A stretch of 64,000 nucleotides of DNA, taken from contig NZ_CDBY01000030.1 in assembly GCF_000820125.1 (NCBI RefSeq), forward strand, positions 35,516 to 99,515, in the 5' to 3' direction. A program made the translations under genes and the position numbers. The stretch comes from Aeromonas simiae. Lineage in GTDB: Bacteria; Pseudomonadota; Gammaproteobacteria; Enterobacterales; Aeromonadaceae. Within the stretch, counting starts at the first letter, position 1, and each line of letters opens with the position of its first letter. Of the stretch, positions 37,212-48,038 are shown piece after piece. The notes beneath the pieces were generated by a model. It worked only from the letters and a program-made list of their open reading frames with translations. It ran no database searches and had not been told where the DNA came from.

Positions 37212-39060
37212 CCGATGTTGCCTCCGTATTGTCGGGCAGGGCATGGGGATCGCGTACGATGCCGTTCTGATAGACGCCCCAGCTCAGTTGACGCTGTACG
37301 ACGCCGTTACCGTCGATGCTGAGCTGGCCGGTTAACCCGGAGAGCTGCATGCTGGGGTTGGCGCGCAGCTGTTGCAGCTTGCCGGTCAGGGTGAAGGCAT
37401 CATAACCCATGGCAAACAGACGTAGCCGATCACCGCTTAGCTGTGGCCACATCTGCTGGATTTGGGCTTTGAGGCCGTCGTAGCTTCCGAGCATCAGCGG
37501 CATATCGGAAATGTGTACCCCATTGAGCTCGGGTAGCACTTCGCGAGCGGCGCTGTCATAGCCACGGGCGGCAATGAAGGTAGCGAGCCCGCCTTTTGCC
37601 TGACTGACATTGAAATCGATATAGGGCTTGATGGTACGAGTGTCGACCGGGCCGGCGATGATGTAGGCCGCATCAATACCGTTGAAGGTGTTATGTTGCG
37701 GGGCATCGCTGGTGAGATCGCCAACTTGCTGAACCCGGCCGGCCGTCTTGCCACTCAGGGCGTTACGCACCATGCCTTCGATCTCTTGGCGCCCGCCAAA
37801 GGTGGCCACCACAGGGCGCCCCTGGCTGACAGTCTGCCAGGCCTTCTCGAAGTTCTGCACCCCGGCATAACCGATTCGATCCTGTGAGGCCAACACCATG
37901 GGCTGGCGATACCCCTGCTGATAGAGATACTGTGCCGCCTGCCCTGCATCGGCAGCTGCCGAGAGGGAGAAGAAGAAGTTCTTCTCGCCAACTACCGGCT
38001 TGTCGAGTTCGTTGAGCGCCAACACGGGGATGGTCGGCTTCAGATCCAGCAGTGCCTGCACTCTATCTTTGAGTAGCGGGCCGATGATCATGTCCGCCCC
38101 CTCCTGGACCGCCTGCTGGTATAGGGTGGCGATAGGCTTGCTCTGGGTGTCGTAGAACTTCACCTTGAGCTGGCTGCCGCTTTGCTTGTACGACATCAGG
38201 ATACCGTACTGCAGCGCCTGCCCCTGGGCGGCCAGGTTGCCGGAGAGCGGCAGCATGACGGCGGCTTGCAGCGGTTCATTCAGCTCGGTGGCCAGCAGCT
38301 TGTCGAGCCCGGCCGGCATATCCCCCAGCGCCGGGTGCTGCGGGAAGCTGCGCTTCCAGATGTGCAACTGGCGGGTCAGTTGATCCGGTTGGGCACCGTA
38401 CTGGTTTACCAGCGCCGCCAACTGTAACCAGCCGGTGGTGACGTCAGGAGCCGGTGCCTCTTGCAGGGATTGCAGGGTGGCTGGGGTCATGCCTTGCAGC
38501 AGGATCCATATCTGGCGATGGTTTTCCTTTTGCGCCTCATCCTTAATGAAGGGATCGAGGGCTATCAGGCTCTTGGCGGCACCAAAGCGATCTTTATTAT
38601 CGAGCTGGAGGGAGGCACGCTGCAGATACCACGCCTTCTCGGTGTCGGAGTCGAGCTGGGTGGCCGGCTTTTGCTCCAGCAGGGCCAAGGCGCCCTTGGA
38701 GTTCCCCTTGGCCAGCACCACCTGAGCTTCCAGCAGTTGTAGTTGGGCCAGTTGCTCGGCGCTCTTGCCCTGCTTGCGTAGTTGTTGCAGCAGAGCCGCG
38801 GCAGGTTCTGTCTTGCCGGAGGCCAGATAGCTGCGGGCTGCCAGGATCTGCCAGACGAATGCCTCATCCGGATGTTCATCGCTGACCCGATCGAGATACC
38901 AGCCGGCGTCCTGAGTCACGGCCGAGAAGGGGGAGGGAAGGCTCAGCGGCTCGTTGCCACTACCTGGGCCTGAGGCGCAGGAAGCCAAAAGAAGACCGGC
39001 GATCAGGATGCCGGCGAGTCGTGTTACACTTAGCAGCTTTGTAAACCGGTTCAAGTTCAT
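37129..39060 (-). CDS. lpoA: Penicillin-binding protein activator LpoA
   Basis: A 643-residue outer-membrane lipoprotein that reaches through the periplasm to stimulate PBP1a. Lipobox LLLASC lipidates C28. The N-terminal half has TPR-like helices and the C-terminal half is a periplasmic binding protein-like domain (AAVMLPLSGNLAAQGQAL). The ATG at 39060 is used; the longer open frame has no better start. Divergent from rsmI. Confidence 0.93.
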   Translation of the reverse strand: MNLNRFTKLLSVTRLAGILIAGLLLASCASGPGSGNEPLSLPSPFSAVTQDAGWYLDRVSDEHPDEAFVWQILAARSYLASGKTEPAAALLQQLRKQGKSAEQLAQLQLLEAQVVLAKGNSKGALALLEQKPATQLDSDTEKAWYLQRASLQLDNKDRFGAAKSLIALDPFIKDEAQKENHRQIWILLQGMTPATLQSLQEAPAPDVTTGWLQLAALVNQYGAQPDQLTRQLHIWKRSFPQHPALGDMPAGLDKLLATELNEPLQAAVMLPLSGNLAAQGQALQYGILMSYKQSGSQLKVKFYDTQSKPIATLYQQAVQEGADMIIGPLLKDRVQALLDLKPTIPVLALNELDKPVVGEKNFFFSLSAAADAGQAAQYLYQQGYRQPMVLASQDRIGYAGVQNFEKAWQTVSQGRPVVATFGGRQEIEGMVRNALSGKTAGRVQQVGDLTSDAPQHNTFNGIDAAYIIAGPVDTRTIKPYIDFNVSQAKGGLATFIAARGYDSAAREVLPELNGVHISDMPLMLGSYDGLKAQIQQMWPQLSGDRLRLFAMGYDAFTLTGKLQQLRANPSMQLSGLTGQLSIDGNGVVQRQLSWGVYQNGIVRDPHALPDNTEATSDEATDEPDASGSEQPVASDPAEPGQAL

Positions 39061-39140
39061 ACCCCGACCAGTGTTGAAAAGTCCCCATAGTGTAAACGGG
39101 GCTATATGGCGACACAATTGTCGGGGTCTGCGGAGAGGTC

Positions 39141-39974
39141 ATGAACGACACGCCTACCCTGTATATAGTCCCTACCCCGATCGGCAACCTGGCGGATATC
39201 ACCCAGCGGGCCCTCGATATTCTGCGCAGCGTCGATCTGGTGGCGGCGGAGGATACCCGCCATACAGGTATCCTGCTCAGTCACTATCAGATCTCCGTTC
39301 CGACCTTTGCTCTGCACGATCACAATGAGCAGCAGAAGGCCGATGTGCTGATTGGCCGCATCAAGGAGGGCAAAAGCATTGCCCTGGTTTCTGATGCCGG
39401 CACGCCGCTTATCAGCGATCCCGGTTACCATCTGGTGACTCGCTGCCGTGAGGCCGGGGTCAAGGTCGTACCGCTGCCCGGCCCTTGCGCCGCCATTACG
39501 GCACTCAGCGCTGCCGGTCTTCCGACGGATCGCTTTACCTTTGAGGGGTTCCTGCCGGCCAAGGCCAAAGGGCGTGACGATAAGCTGCAAGAGCTGGTCG
39601 ATGAACCCCGCACCATGGTTTTTTACGAATCCCCACGCCGGGTTTTGGAGACGGTCGAGGCGATTGTGCGCATCCTGGGGGAGCGCCAGGTCGTGCTGGC
39701 CCGTGAGTTGACCAAGACCTTTGAAACCATCCATGGCCTGCCTGCGTCTGAGCTGCTGGCCTGGCTCGGTGAGGATGAGCACCGCACCCGTGGCGAAATG
39801 GTGCTGATGGTGGCGGGAGCGCGTAAAGACCCGGAGGATCTGCCGGCCGAGGCGATCCGCACCCTGGGGCTGCTGGTGGCTGAATTGCCGCTCAAGAAAG
39901 CGGCGGCCTTGTGCGCCGACATTCACGGAGTGAAGAAGAACGCGCTCTATAAGTACGGCCTCGAACACTACTGA
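39141..39974 (+). CDS. rsmI: 16S rRNA (cytidine1402-2'-O)-methyltransferase
   Basis: A 277-residue SAM-dependent methyltransferase of the tetrapyrrole-methylase fold. [24 protein letters not shown] and [14 protein letters not shown] are the defining motifs. It methylates C1402 in the decoding centre. SD GAGAGG lies upstream. It is followed by rnpB. Confidence 0.97.
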   Translation: MNDTPTLYIVPTPIGNLADITQRALDILRSVDLVAAEDTRHTGILLSHYQISVPTFALHDHNEQQKADVLIGRIKEGKSIALVSDAGTPLISDPGYHLVTRCREAGVKVVPLPGPCAAITALSAAGLPTDRFTFEGFLPAKAKGRDDKLQELVDEPRTMVFYESPRRVLETVEAIVRILGERQVVLARELTKTFETIHGLPASELLAWLGEDEHRTRGEMVLMVAGARKDPEDLPAEAIRTLGLLVAELPLKKAAALCADIHGVKKNALYKYGLEHY

Positions 39975-39998
39975 TTTGCCGACCAGGGTGATTATCGG

Positions 39999-40028
39999 TT
40001 TACCCCGGCCCTGCAAGACGGCTATAAT
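39999..40028 (+). promoter_or_regulatory. Promoter of rnpB
   Basis: TTTACC (39999-40004), 18-base spacer, and a perfect TATAAT (40023-40028), nine bases before the predicted RNA 5' end. Confidence 0.75.
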
Positions 40029-40036
40029 CCGCGCCC

Positions 40037-40423
<387 letters not shown>

Positions 40424-40427
40424 TTTG

Positions 40428-40458
40428 AAAGCCCTGCATCTCGATGCGGGGCTTTTTC
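40428..40458 (+). terminator. Terminator of rnpB
   Basis: AAAGCCCTGCAT (40428-40439) and ATGCGGGGCTTT (40444-40455) with one T-G pair and a CTCG loop, then T-rich sequence. Confidence 0.88.
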
Positions 40459-40599
40459 TTATCGTTTGGGAAGGTTTATCTCGAGGAATATTCTGTGGAA
40501 AATCAGCCGCCTCCCTCTTTTCAGGAGGCGCTGCGGCTGTTTTGGTCTCGCCGGACCCCCTTCCTTGCTTGAAAAGCCGAGGTGGGCTCCTTAAACTTT

Positions 40600-40626
40600 A
40601 AAGTGGAGAAAAGTGGATCAAAGTGG
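40600..40626 (+). promoter_or_regulatory. Three MraZ boxes upstream of mraZ
   Basis: AAAGTGG occurs at 40600, 40610 and 40620, exactly ten bases apart. Ten-base-phased GTG-containing repeats upstream of the dcw cluster are the operators of MraZ, which represses its own operon. The remaining spacer (40459-40670) should hold the mra promoter, which was not resolved. Confidence 0.8.
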
Positions 40627-40670
40627 TTTTAATGATCCAATAACCATTCAACCACTTTAGGGGATGCAGG

Positions 40671-41129
40671 GTGTTGCGTGGCGCTCATGCCATCAGCCTC
40701 GACAGCAAGGGGCGGTTGGCTATTCCGACCAAATTCCGGGATTGGCTTCGCGACGAGTGCGATGGCCAGCTGGTCTGCACCATCGATTTGTCTCACCCCT
40801 GCCTGCTGCTCTATCCCCTGCCGGAGTGGGAAGAGATAGAGCGTAAGCTGCGCTCCCTTTCCAACATGAATGCGGCTGAGCGGCGCGTGCAGCGACTGCT
40901 GCTTGGTCATGCCAGCGAATGCGAGCTGGATAATAACGGGCGCCTGCTGCTGAGTGCGCCGCTACGTGAACACGCCGGACTGGACAAGAAGGTGATGCTG
41001 GTTGGCCAGCTCAACAAGTTCGAGTTGTGGGACGAAGCGCGTTGGCACCAGCAGGTGGAAGAAGATATCCGGGGCCTGCCCGAGGACGACTGGTCCGGCT
41101 CCGAACGATTACAGGATTTTTCCCTTTAA
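40671..41129 (+). CDS. mraZ: Transcriptional regulator MraZ
   Basis: A 152-residue protein with two AbrB-like SpoVT domains, each with a DxxGR motif ([11 protein letters not shown] and [11 protein letters not shown]). It forms a ring and binds the repeats in its own promoter. The start is GTG 40671, giving [15 protein letters not shown] in line with family members; a nearby ATG at 40664 is in a different frame. First gene of the dcw cluster. Confidence 0.95.
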   Translation: MLRGAHAISLDSKGRLAIPTKFRDWLRDECDGQLVCTIDLSHPCLLLYPLPEWEEIERKLRSLSNMNAAERRVQRLLLGHASECELDNNGRLLLSAPLREHAGLDKKVMLVGQLNKFELWDEARWHQQVEEDIRGLPEDDWSGSERLQDFSL

Positions 41130-42068
41130 ATGACGCAAGGCTTTGAACACATCACCGTGCTGCTCAACGAGGCGGTCGAAGGTCTGGCTATCAAGCCGGA
41201 CGGTATCTATGTCGACGGCACTTTTGGCCGCGGTGGCCACTCCCGCCTGATCCTGGAGCAGCTTGGCCCTCATGGCCGGCTGATCGCCATCGATCGGGAT
41301 CCCCAGGCGATAGCCGAGGCGTCCACCATCCAAGACCCCCGTTTTGAAATCGTGCACGGCCCCTTCTCCGGGGTCGCCGATTATATTGCCGAGCGTGGCC
41401 TGACTGGCCAGATCGACGGTTTTTTAATGGATCTCGGGGTCTCCTCGCCCCAGCTTGACGATGCCGATCGTGGCTTTAGTTTCATGAAGGATGGCCCGCT
41501 CGACATGCGGATGGACCCGACCAGCGGACAGAGCGCCGCCGAGTGGCTGGCCCATGCCGATATTGACGACATCGCCTGGGTGCTCAAGACCTTCGGTGAG
41601 GAGCGCTTTGCCAAGAAGATTGCCCGCGCCATCGTCCACGATCGTGACCAGACCCCCTTCACCCGCACTCGCCAGCTGGCTGAGATGATTGCCCGGGTCA
41701 ACCCGAGCAAGGAGAAGGGCAAGCACGCGGCGACCCGCAGCTTCCAGGCCATCCGTATCTACATCAACAGCGAGCTCGACGAGATCGAGAGCGCCCTCAA
41801 TGCGTCCCTCTCCATTCTCAAGGCCGGCGGTCGCTTGTCGGTGATCAGCTTCCACTCCCTCGAGGATCGGCTGGTCAAGCACTTCATCCGCAAGCATGAG
41901 AAGGGGCCTGAAATTCCGCACGGACTGCCGTTGACCGAAGCCCAGCTCAAGGGCGATCGCAAGCTCAAGGCGGTTGGTAAGGCGCAAAAGCCTTCCGATA
42001 ACGAGGTGGGCCACAACAGCCGTTCGCGCAGCTCGGTGCTGCGGGTGGCTGAGCGGCTCGGGGAGTAA
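41130..42068 (+). CDS. rsmH: 16S rRNA (cytosine1402-N4)-methyltransferase
   Basis: A 312-residue SAM-dependent methyltransferase (MraW). SAM motif [11 protein letters not shown] near residues 28-38, and [20 protein letters not shown] in the middle. It modifies the same nucleotide as RsmI, encoded 1.2 kb upstream. The ATG follows the mraZ stop with no spacer. Confidence 0.97.
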   Translation: MTQGFEHITVLLNEAVEGLAIKPDGIYVDGTFGRGGHSRLILEQLGPHGRLIAIDRDPQAIAEASTIQDPRFEIVHGPFSGVADYIAERGLTGQIDGFLMDLGVSSPQLDDADRGFSFMKDGPLDMRMDPTSGQSAAEWLAHADIDDIAWVLKTFGEERFAKKIARAIVHDRDQTPFTRTRQLAEMIARVNPSKEKGKHAATRSFQAIRIYINSELDEIESALNASLSILKAGGRLSVISFHSLEDRLVKHFIRKHEKGPEIPHGLPLTEAQLKGDRKLKAVGKAQKPSDNEVGHNSRSRSSVLRVAERLGE

Positions 42069-42070
42069 CC

Positions 42071-42385
42071 ATGGCTGACGAACGCATCAACCTGTCGCGC
42101 GAGATCTTCGTCGATCTCTGGCGCCATAAGGTGCAGCTGCTGCTCTGCGTGTCGGTGTTGGTCACGGCCTTCGTGGTGATCCTGGTCACCAACATGACCC
42201 GGGGCAAGACCTCCCAATATAACGAACTGATGGCGGAGCGCGACTCCCTCGAGATCGAGTGGCGTCATCTGTTGCTCGAGCAGGGAACCCTGGCCGAGCA
42301 CTCGCGGGTGGCGGGACTGGCCATGGAGAAGTTGCAGATGGCGCGCCCCATCGTCACCACTGAAAAGGTGATCATCGAGCCATGA
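42071..42385 (+). CDS. ftsL: Cell division protein FtsL
   Basis: A 104-residue bitopic membrane protein. One helix at about 20-40 (LLCVSVLVTAFVVILV) is followed by a periplasmic coiled coil with leucine heptads. It joins FtsB and FtsQ and activates FtsWI. It overlaps ftsI by four bases. Confidence 0.93.
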   Translation: MADERINLSREIFVDLWRHKVQLLLCVSVLVTAFVVILVTNMTRGKTSQYNELMAERDSLEIEWRHLLLEQGTLAEHSRVAGLAMEKLQMARPIVTTEKVIIEP

Positions 42386-44142
42386 GTCGCATCAACTTCA
42401 ACCGTAAAGGGGCCAAGGCGGGCGGCAAGGAGAGTGCCACCGTTCACCCGTGGCGTTTTCGTACCCTGCTGTTTTTCATCGGCATCGCCTTTGGCGGTCT
42501 GATCCTGCGTCTGGCCTGGATCCAGGTGATAGACCCGGATCGCCTGCGCCAGGAGGGGGACATGCGCTCCCTGCGTACCACAGAGACCCAGGCGGTGCGT
42601 GGCATGGTGACCGATCGCAACGGAGAGCAGTTGGCGGTGTCCGTGCCGGTCGAGGCGGTGTGGGCCGATCCCAAGACGGTACATGAGTCCGGCGCCATCG
42701 CGAACGAGCGCGCCTGGCAGGCGCTCTCCGAGGTGCTGAAAGTCGATATCAAGACCCTCAAAAACCGGATTGCCAACCCCAAGAAGCGCTTCGTCTACCT
42801 GCAACGGCAGGTGACGCCGGCAGTGGCCGAATACATCAAGGGGCTGAAACTCGGTGGCGTCTACCTGCGTCCCGAGTCACGCCGCTTCTACCCGACCGGT
42901 GAGATCAGTGCCCACCTGGTGGGGGTGACCAACATCGACGGCCACGGCATCGAAGGGATTGAGCGCAGCTACAACGACTGGCTCACCGCCACCCCTGGCG
43001 AGATGCGGGTGCGTAAAGACAGGCACGGCCGGGTCATCGAGCACCTCGGTGTGGTTAAAGAGGGCAAAGACGCCAACGATCTGCACTTGAGCATCGATCA
43101 GCGGGTGCAGTCCATCGCCTACCGGGCGCTGAAGAAGGCGACCGATGAGAACATGGCGACTTCTGGCTCCATGGTGATGCTGGATATCAAGACCGGCGAG
43201 GTGCTCGCCATGGTCAATACCCCCTCCTACAACCCGAATAACCGTGGCCAGTACCAGAGCTTCCGGGTGCGCAACCGGGTGGTGACCGACACCTACGAGC
43301 CGGGGTCGACCGTCAAGCCGCTGATCCTGCTCAGTGCGCTGCATGCCGGGGTCACCAGCTGGGACGATTTCATTGATTCCAAGCCCCTGTTCATCGGTGC
43401 CAAACAGATCAAGGACGTGAGCGTCCATCACGCCAACAATCTCTACGACATACTGCGCTACTCCTCGAACATCGGCATGTCGCGCATCGCCCTACGCATG
43501 CAGGCGCAGGACATGATCAACACCCTCAGCATGCTCGGCTTCGGCATCGAGTCCGGCAGCGGCCTGATGGGGGAGAGCGGTGGCATGCTGCCCCAGCGTC
43601 GCCGCTGGTCTGACATCGAGCGGGCGACGCTCTCGTTCGGCTATGGCCTGCGGGTGACCCCGCTGCAACTGGTCTCGGCCTACGCCACTCTGGCCAACAG
43701 CGGTTGCCGTAACCCCATCTCGGTCACCAAGCTGGAGAAAAAACCCACCTGTGAGCAGGTGATCAACCAGAACGATGCCAAGGCGATGCTGCGTGCTCTC
43801 GAGTACGTGGTTGACTCCGCCATTCCCAAGGCCAAGGTGCCGGGCTACCGCATTGGCGGCAAGAGTGGCACCGCCAAGGTGGCCGTGGCCGGTGGCTACG
43901 GCAAGGACTACATGGCCTGGTTTGCCGGTTTTGCACCGGCCAGCAACCCGCGCTTTGCCATGGTGGTGGTGATCAACGAGCCCAAGGGCAAGGCCTACTA
44001 TGGCGGCGCCGTGGCGACCCCGCCGTTTGCCGAAGCCATGGGCGGCGTGTTGCAGCTCTACAACATTCGTCCCGACGCCGACACGGCGGTTCAGGATCCC
44101 AAGCTTGCCCGTCAGGAGGCGCCCCTTGTTCCCCGCACTTGA
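42382..44142 (+). CDS. ftsI: Peptidoglycan D,D-transpeptidase FtsI (PBP3)
   Basis: A 586-residue division-specific class B PBP. One N-terminal membrane helix (about 27-47). Active-site serine S309 in STVK, then SSN and KSGT motifs in order. It cross-links septal peptidoglycan together with FtsW. Overlaps ftsL by four bases and murE by 17. Confidence 0.97.
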   Translation: MSRINFNRKGAKAGGKESATVHPWRFRTLLFFIGIAFGGLILRLAWIQVIDPDRLRQEGDMRSLRTTETQAVRGMVTDRNGEQLAVSVPVEAVWADPKTVHESGAIANERAWQALSEVLKVDIKTLKNRIANPKKRFVYLQRQVTPAVAEYIKGLKLGGVYLRPESRRFYPTGEISAHLVGVTNIDGHGIEGIERSYNDWLTATPGEMRVRKDRHGRVIEHLGVVKEGKDANDLHLSIDQRVQSIAYRALKKATDENMATSGSMVMLDIKTGEVLAMVNTPSYNPNNRGQYQSFRVRNRVVTDTYEPGSTVKPLILLSALHAGVTSWDDFIDSKPLFIGAKQIKDVSVHHANNLYDILRYSSNIGMSRIALRMQAQDMINTLSMLGFGIESGSGLMGESGGMLPQRRRWSDIERATLSFGYGLRVTPLQLVSAYATLANSGCRNPISVTKLEKKPTCEQVINQNDAKAMLRALEYVVDSAIPKAKVPGYRIGGKSGTAKVAVAGGYGKDYMAWFAGFAPASNPRFAMVVVINEPKGKAYYGGAVATPPFAEAMGGVLQLYNIRPDADTAVQDPKLARQEAPLVPRT

Positions 44143-45607
44143 TCAACTGTTGCTGCCGTTTGGCGTGACGGCGCCCGCCATCGCGCTGGATGCGATCACC
44201 CTCGACAGCCGCCGGGTTGCGCCTGGCACCCTGTTTGTTGCGGTGAAGGGGCATCAGGTGGATGGCCGCCGTTTCATCGAGCAGGCGGTGGCCCAGGGGG
44301 CGGCCGCCATCTTGTTTGAGGCGGGCGATGACTTTGTCGCCCCTGAGCTGGCGGTTCCCTGCATCCCCATGGCGGATCTGCCGCGGCATCTTTCTGCCCT
44401 GGCGGGGCGCTTCTACGGAAACCCCGCACAGGCGCTGGAGCTGGTCGGGGTCACGGGCACCAACGGCAAGAGCACCACGGCCCTGCTGATCGCCAACTGG
44501 CGCACCCTGCTCGGCGGTCACGCCGGTGTCATGGGCACGGTGGGCAACGGTCTGTTCGGCCAGCTGGTCGAGGCGGCCAACACCACCGGCAGCGCCATCG
44601 AGGTGCAGGGCAACCTGTGCGCTCTGCATGAGCAGGGGGCCGAGCTGGTGGCGATGGAGGTCTCCAGCCACGGTCTGATGCAGCACAGGGTGGCGGGGTT
44701 GCAGTTTGATGCGGTGGCCTACACCAACCTCAGTCGCGATCACCTCGACTACCACGGCACCATGGCGGCCTATGCCGAGGCCAAGGCACTGCTGCTGGAG
44801 CGGGTGGATGAGGCCCGCGCTGTCATCAATGGTGATGACGAGGTGGGACGTCAGTGGCTGGCCCGCCGGCCTGCTGCCGTGGCGTACAGCCTGGAGGGGG
44901 GCGTGGCCGGCCACCCTGGCCCGCAGATCCTCGCCTCGGCGCTGGAATTTCATCAGCAAGGTTTTCGCGCCCGGATTAACTCGCCGTGGGGGAATGGTGT
45001 ATTATCCGCCCCCTTGCTGGGCCGCTTTAACGTGGCCAACGTGCTCGCCGCCCTCGGGGTGATGCTGGTGCTGGGTTACGACTTCGACGCCCTGCTCGCC
45101 AGCGCCCCTGCCTTGCAGCCAGTGACCGGGCGGATGGAGTGTTTCGGTGGTCAGGACAAGCCCCTGGCCGTGGTCGATTACGCCCACACCCCGGATGCCC
45201 TCGAAAAGGCGCTGGCCGCCTTGCGGGTGCACTGCCAGGGGCAACTCTGGTGTGTGGTCGGCTGTGGTGGTGACCGGGATCGCGGCAAGCGGCCCATGAT
45301 GGCGGCGGTGGCCGAGCGCTGCGCCGATCGGGTGATCCTGACCGATGACAACCCGCGCACCGAAGCGCCGCAGCAGATCATGGCCGACATGGTGGCCGGG
45401 TTGCAGGCTCCCGAGCTGGTGCAGGTCGAGCACGATCGCATCAAGGCCATCCGTCTGGCACTGAGCCAGGCGACGCAGCAAGACATCGTTCTGGTGGCCG
45501 GTAAGGGCCACGAGGATTACCAGATCATCGGCACGCAAAAGCACCACTACAGCGATCGCGAGACGGTCGTCGAGGTATTGCGCACATTACCGGAGTCATT
45601 CGCATGA
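44126..45607 (+). CDS. murE: UDP-MurNAc-L-Ala-D-Glu:meso-diaminopimelate ligase
   Basis: A 493-residue Mur ligase that adds meso-DAP to the stem peptide. ATP-binding GVTGTNGKSTT, and the DAP-selective DNPR motif near residue 410. The start is TTG 44126 (MFPALDQLL): a strong AGGAGG lies at 44113-44118 with seven bases spacing, and length then matches the family. The start lies inside the end of ftsI. Confidence 0.96.
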   Translation: MFPALDQLLLPFGVTAPAIALDAITLDSRRVAPGTLFVAVKGHQVDGRRFIEQAVAQGAAAILFEAGDDFVAPELAVPCIPMADLPRHLSALAGRFYGNPAQALELVGVTGTNGKSTTALLIANWRTLLGGHAGVMGTVGNGLFGQLVEAANTTGSAIEVQGNLCALHEQGAELVAMEVSSHGLMQHRVAGLQFDAVAYTNLSRDHLDYHGTMAAYAEAKALLLERVDEARAVINGDDEVGRQWLARRPAAVAYSLEGGVAGHPGPQILASALEFHQQGFRARINSPWGNGVLSAPLLGRFNVANVLAALGVMLVLGYDFDALLASAPALQPVTGRMECFGGQDKPLAVVDYAHTPDALEKALAALRVHCQGQLWCVVGCGGDRDRGKRPMMAAVAERCADRVILTDDNPRTEAPQQIMADMVAGLQAPELVQVEHDRIKAIRLALSQATQQDIVLVAGKGHEDYQIIGTQKHHYSDRETVVEVLRTLPESFA

Positions 45608-46959
45608 TGACCCTTCAACTCTCCGACATCGCCGCGGCCATCGATGCCCGCCTGATCGGGGAGGATTGTCCTGTTTCTGCCGTCAGCACTGACACTCGTC
45701 AGTTGTCTCACGGCTCTCTCTTCGTCGCCCTGCGTGGCGAGCGTTTCGACGCCCACGATTTTTGCGAGCAGGCCATGGCCGCCGGCGCCAGCGCTTTGCT
45801 GGTCGAGCGCGAGCTGCCGCTGGCCATTCCCCAGCTGGTGGTGCAAGACAGCCTGCGCGGCCTCGGCCGTCTCGGTCGTCTGCTGCGCCAGCGGGTGAAC
45901 CCCAAGGTGTTCGCCATCACCGGCAGCTGTGGCAAGACCACGGTCAAGGAGATGGCCTCGGCCATTCTCGCGCGGGAAGGGAAGGTGCTGGCCACCGCCG
46001 GTAACTTCAACAACGAGGTCGGGGTGCCGCTCACCCTGCTGCGTCTCGAGCCCGGCCACGACTTCGCCGTGCTGGAACTGGGCGCCAACCACCCTGGCGA
46101 GATCGCCTGGACTACCTCGCTGGCCCTGCCGGACGCCGCCCTCATCAACAACGTGGCGGCCTCGCACCTGGAGGGCTTCGGCTCCCTGGAAGGGGTGTTC
46201 CACGCCAAGAGCGAGATCTTCGAGGGGCTGGGCGAGGGCGGCTGTGCCATCGTCAACGCCGACAACGAGTTCTGGCCCCAGTGGCGCGAGCGTGGGCTCA
46301 GCTGCGCCTTCTCCATCGACGATCAGCGCCAGCCGTTCCACGCCCGTGACATCGTCATGAATGCCGGCGGCTGCGCCGAGTTCGTCATGGTCACCCCTCA
46401 GGGGGAGGTGGCGGTCACTCTGGCCATCCCTGGGCGCCACAACATCGGCAATGCCCTGGCGGCGGCGGCCGGTTGCCAAGCGCTGGGCGCATCGCTTACG
46501 GCGATCCGTGATGGCCTGGCCGCCATGGCTCCGGTCAAGGGGCGCTTCTGCGTGCAGCGCTGGGGCGGCCTGACCCTGATCGACGATACCTACAACGCCA
46601 GCGTCGAGTCGGTGCTGGCGGGCATCGATGCCCTGACCAACATGGCCGGCTACAAGGTGCTGGTGTTTGGCGACATGCGCGAGCTGGGGGCCGAGTCGGC
46701 CGAGCAGCATGCCCGGGTCGGTCGCCACGCCAAGGCGCGCGGCCTGGATGCCGTGCTCTGCGTCGGGGAAGAGAGCCGTCATACCGCAGACGCGGCGGGC
46801 GGACGACATTTTGATAACAAGGCGTCATTGTACGAAGTGCTGGCAACCATGATTGAGAATCACGCCGAGATAGCGGTACTGGTAAAGGGGGCCCGCGGCT
46901 CCCGGATGGAAGAGATCGTCGAGATGGTCAAGCACCATCAGGAGCAGGCCCAATGCTAG
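45604..46959 (+). CDS. murF: UDP-MurNAc-tripeptide:D-Ala-D-Ala ligase
   Basis: A 451-residue Mur ligase that adds D-Ala-D-Ala, the last cytoplasmic peptide step. ATP motif [26 protein letters not shown] and GANHPGEI are as in the family. ATGA overlap with murE. The dipeptide would be made by a Ddl not encoded in this cluster. Confidence 0.97.
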   Translation: MMTLQLSDIAAAIDARLIGEDCPVSAVSTDTRQLSHGSLFVALRGERFDAHDFCEQAMAAGASALLVERELPLAIPQLVVQDSLRGLGRLGRLLRQRVNPKVFAITGSCGKTTVKEMASAILAREGKVLATAGNFNNEVGVPLTLLRLEPGHDFAVLELGANHPGEIAWTTSLALPDAALINNVAASHLEGFGSLEGVFHAKSEIFEGLGEGGCAIVNADNEFWPQWRERGLSCAFSIDDQRQPFHARDIVMNAGGCAEFVMVTPQGEVAVTLAIPGRHNIGNALAAAAGCQALGASLTAIRDGLAAMAPVKGRFCVQRWGGLTLIDDTYNASVESVLAGIDALTNMAGYKVLVFGDMRELGAESAEQHARVGRHAKARGLDAVLCVGEESRHTADAAGGRHFDNKASLYEVLATMIENHAEIAVLVKGARGSRMEEIVEMVKHHQEQAQC

Positions 46960-48035
46960 TCTGGCTGGCGGAACTGCTGACCCCGCACTTCACCTTCTTC
47001 AACGTCTTCTCCTACCTGACGTTTCGCGCCATTTTGTCGATCCTGACCGGCCTGTTCTTCGCGCTGTGGATGGGGCCGCGCCTCATCCGCCGCTTGCAGG
47101 TGTTGAAATTCGGCCAGGTGATCCGCCAGGAGGGGCCCGAGTCCCACCTGAGCAAGGCCGGCACCCCGACCATGGGGGGGCTGATGATCCTCGCCTCCAT
47201 CTTTGTTTCGACCCTGCTGTGGTGCCGCCTCGACAACGGTTATGTCTGGCTGGTGCTGTTTGTGCTGGGGGCCTATGGGGCCATCGGCTTTGTCGATGAC
47301 TATCGCAAGGTGGTGCGCAAGAACACCGATGGCCTGATCGCCCGCTGGAAGTACTTCTGGCAGTCGCTGGTGGCACTGATCGTGGCCTTCGTCCTGTACG
47401 CGACCGCCACCCATGAAGGGCAGACCCAGCTGGTGGTGCCCTTCTTCAAGGAGGTGATGCCCCAACTCGGCCTGCTGTTCATCGTGCTGGTCTACTTCGT
47501 CATCGTGGGCACCTCCAACGCCGTCAACCTGACCGACGGCCTCGATGGCCTCGCCATCATGCCGACCGTCATGGTCGCCGCCGGCTTTGCCTTGATCGCC
47601 TGGGCCACCGGTAACGTCAACTTCGCCGAATACCTGCACATTCCCTATGTACCCTACACCTCCGAGCTGGTGGTGGTGTGCACTGCTATCATCGGCGCCG
47701 GGCTGGGTTTCCTGTGGTTTAACACCTACCCGGCCCAGGTCTTCATGGGGGATGTGGGCTCTCTGGCGCTGGGCGGCGCGCTCGGCACCATCGCCGTGCT
47801 GGTGCGTCAGGAGTTCCTGCTGGTCATCATGGGCGGTGTGTTCGTGATGGAGACCCTGTCGGTGATCCTGCAAGTGGGCTCTTACAAACTGCGCGGAGTG
47901 CGCATCTTCCGCATGGCGCCCATTCACCACCACTACGAGAAGAAGGGCTGGCCGGAGCCGCGCGTCATCGTGCGCTTTTGGATCATCACCCTGGTACTCG
48001 TGCTGCTGGGTCTGGCGACCCTGAAGGTGAGGTAA
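46953..48035 (+). CDS. mraY: Phospho-MurNAc-pentapeptide transferase
   Basis: A 360-residue integral membrane enzyme with about ten helices that makes lipid I on undecaprenyl phosphate. Signatures: [32 protein letters not shown] and the PIHHHYE motif. Its start overlaps murF by seven bases. Confidence 0.97.
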   Translation: MLVWLAELLTPHFTFFNVFSYLTFRAILSILTGLFFALWMGPRLIRRLQVLKFGQVIRQEGPESHLSKAGTPTMGGLMILASIFVSTLLWCRLDNGYVWLVLFVLGAYGAIGFVDDYRKVVRKNTDGLIARWKYFWQSLVALIVAFVLYATATHEGQTQLVVPFFKEVMPQLGLLFIVLVYFVIVGTSNAVNLTDGLDGLAIMPTVMVAAGFALIAWATGNVNFAEYLHIPYVPYTSELVVVCTAIIGAGLGFLWFNTYPAQVFMGDVGSLALGGALGTIAVLVRQEFLLVIMGGVFVMETLSVILQVGSYKLRGVRIFRMAPIHHHYEKKGWPEPRVIVRFWIITLVLVLLGLATLKVR

Positions 48036-48038
48036 GCC

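Noticed and set aside
40664..40846. Short ATG frame overlapping the start of mraZ
   Set aside because: The GTG at 40671 gives the conserved MraZ N-terminus; the ATG frame has no similarity and stops early.
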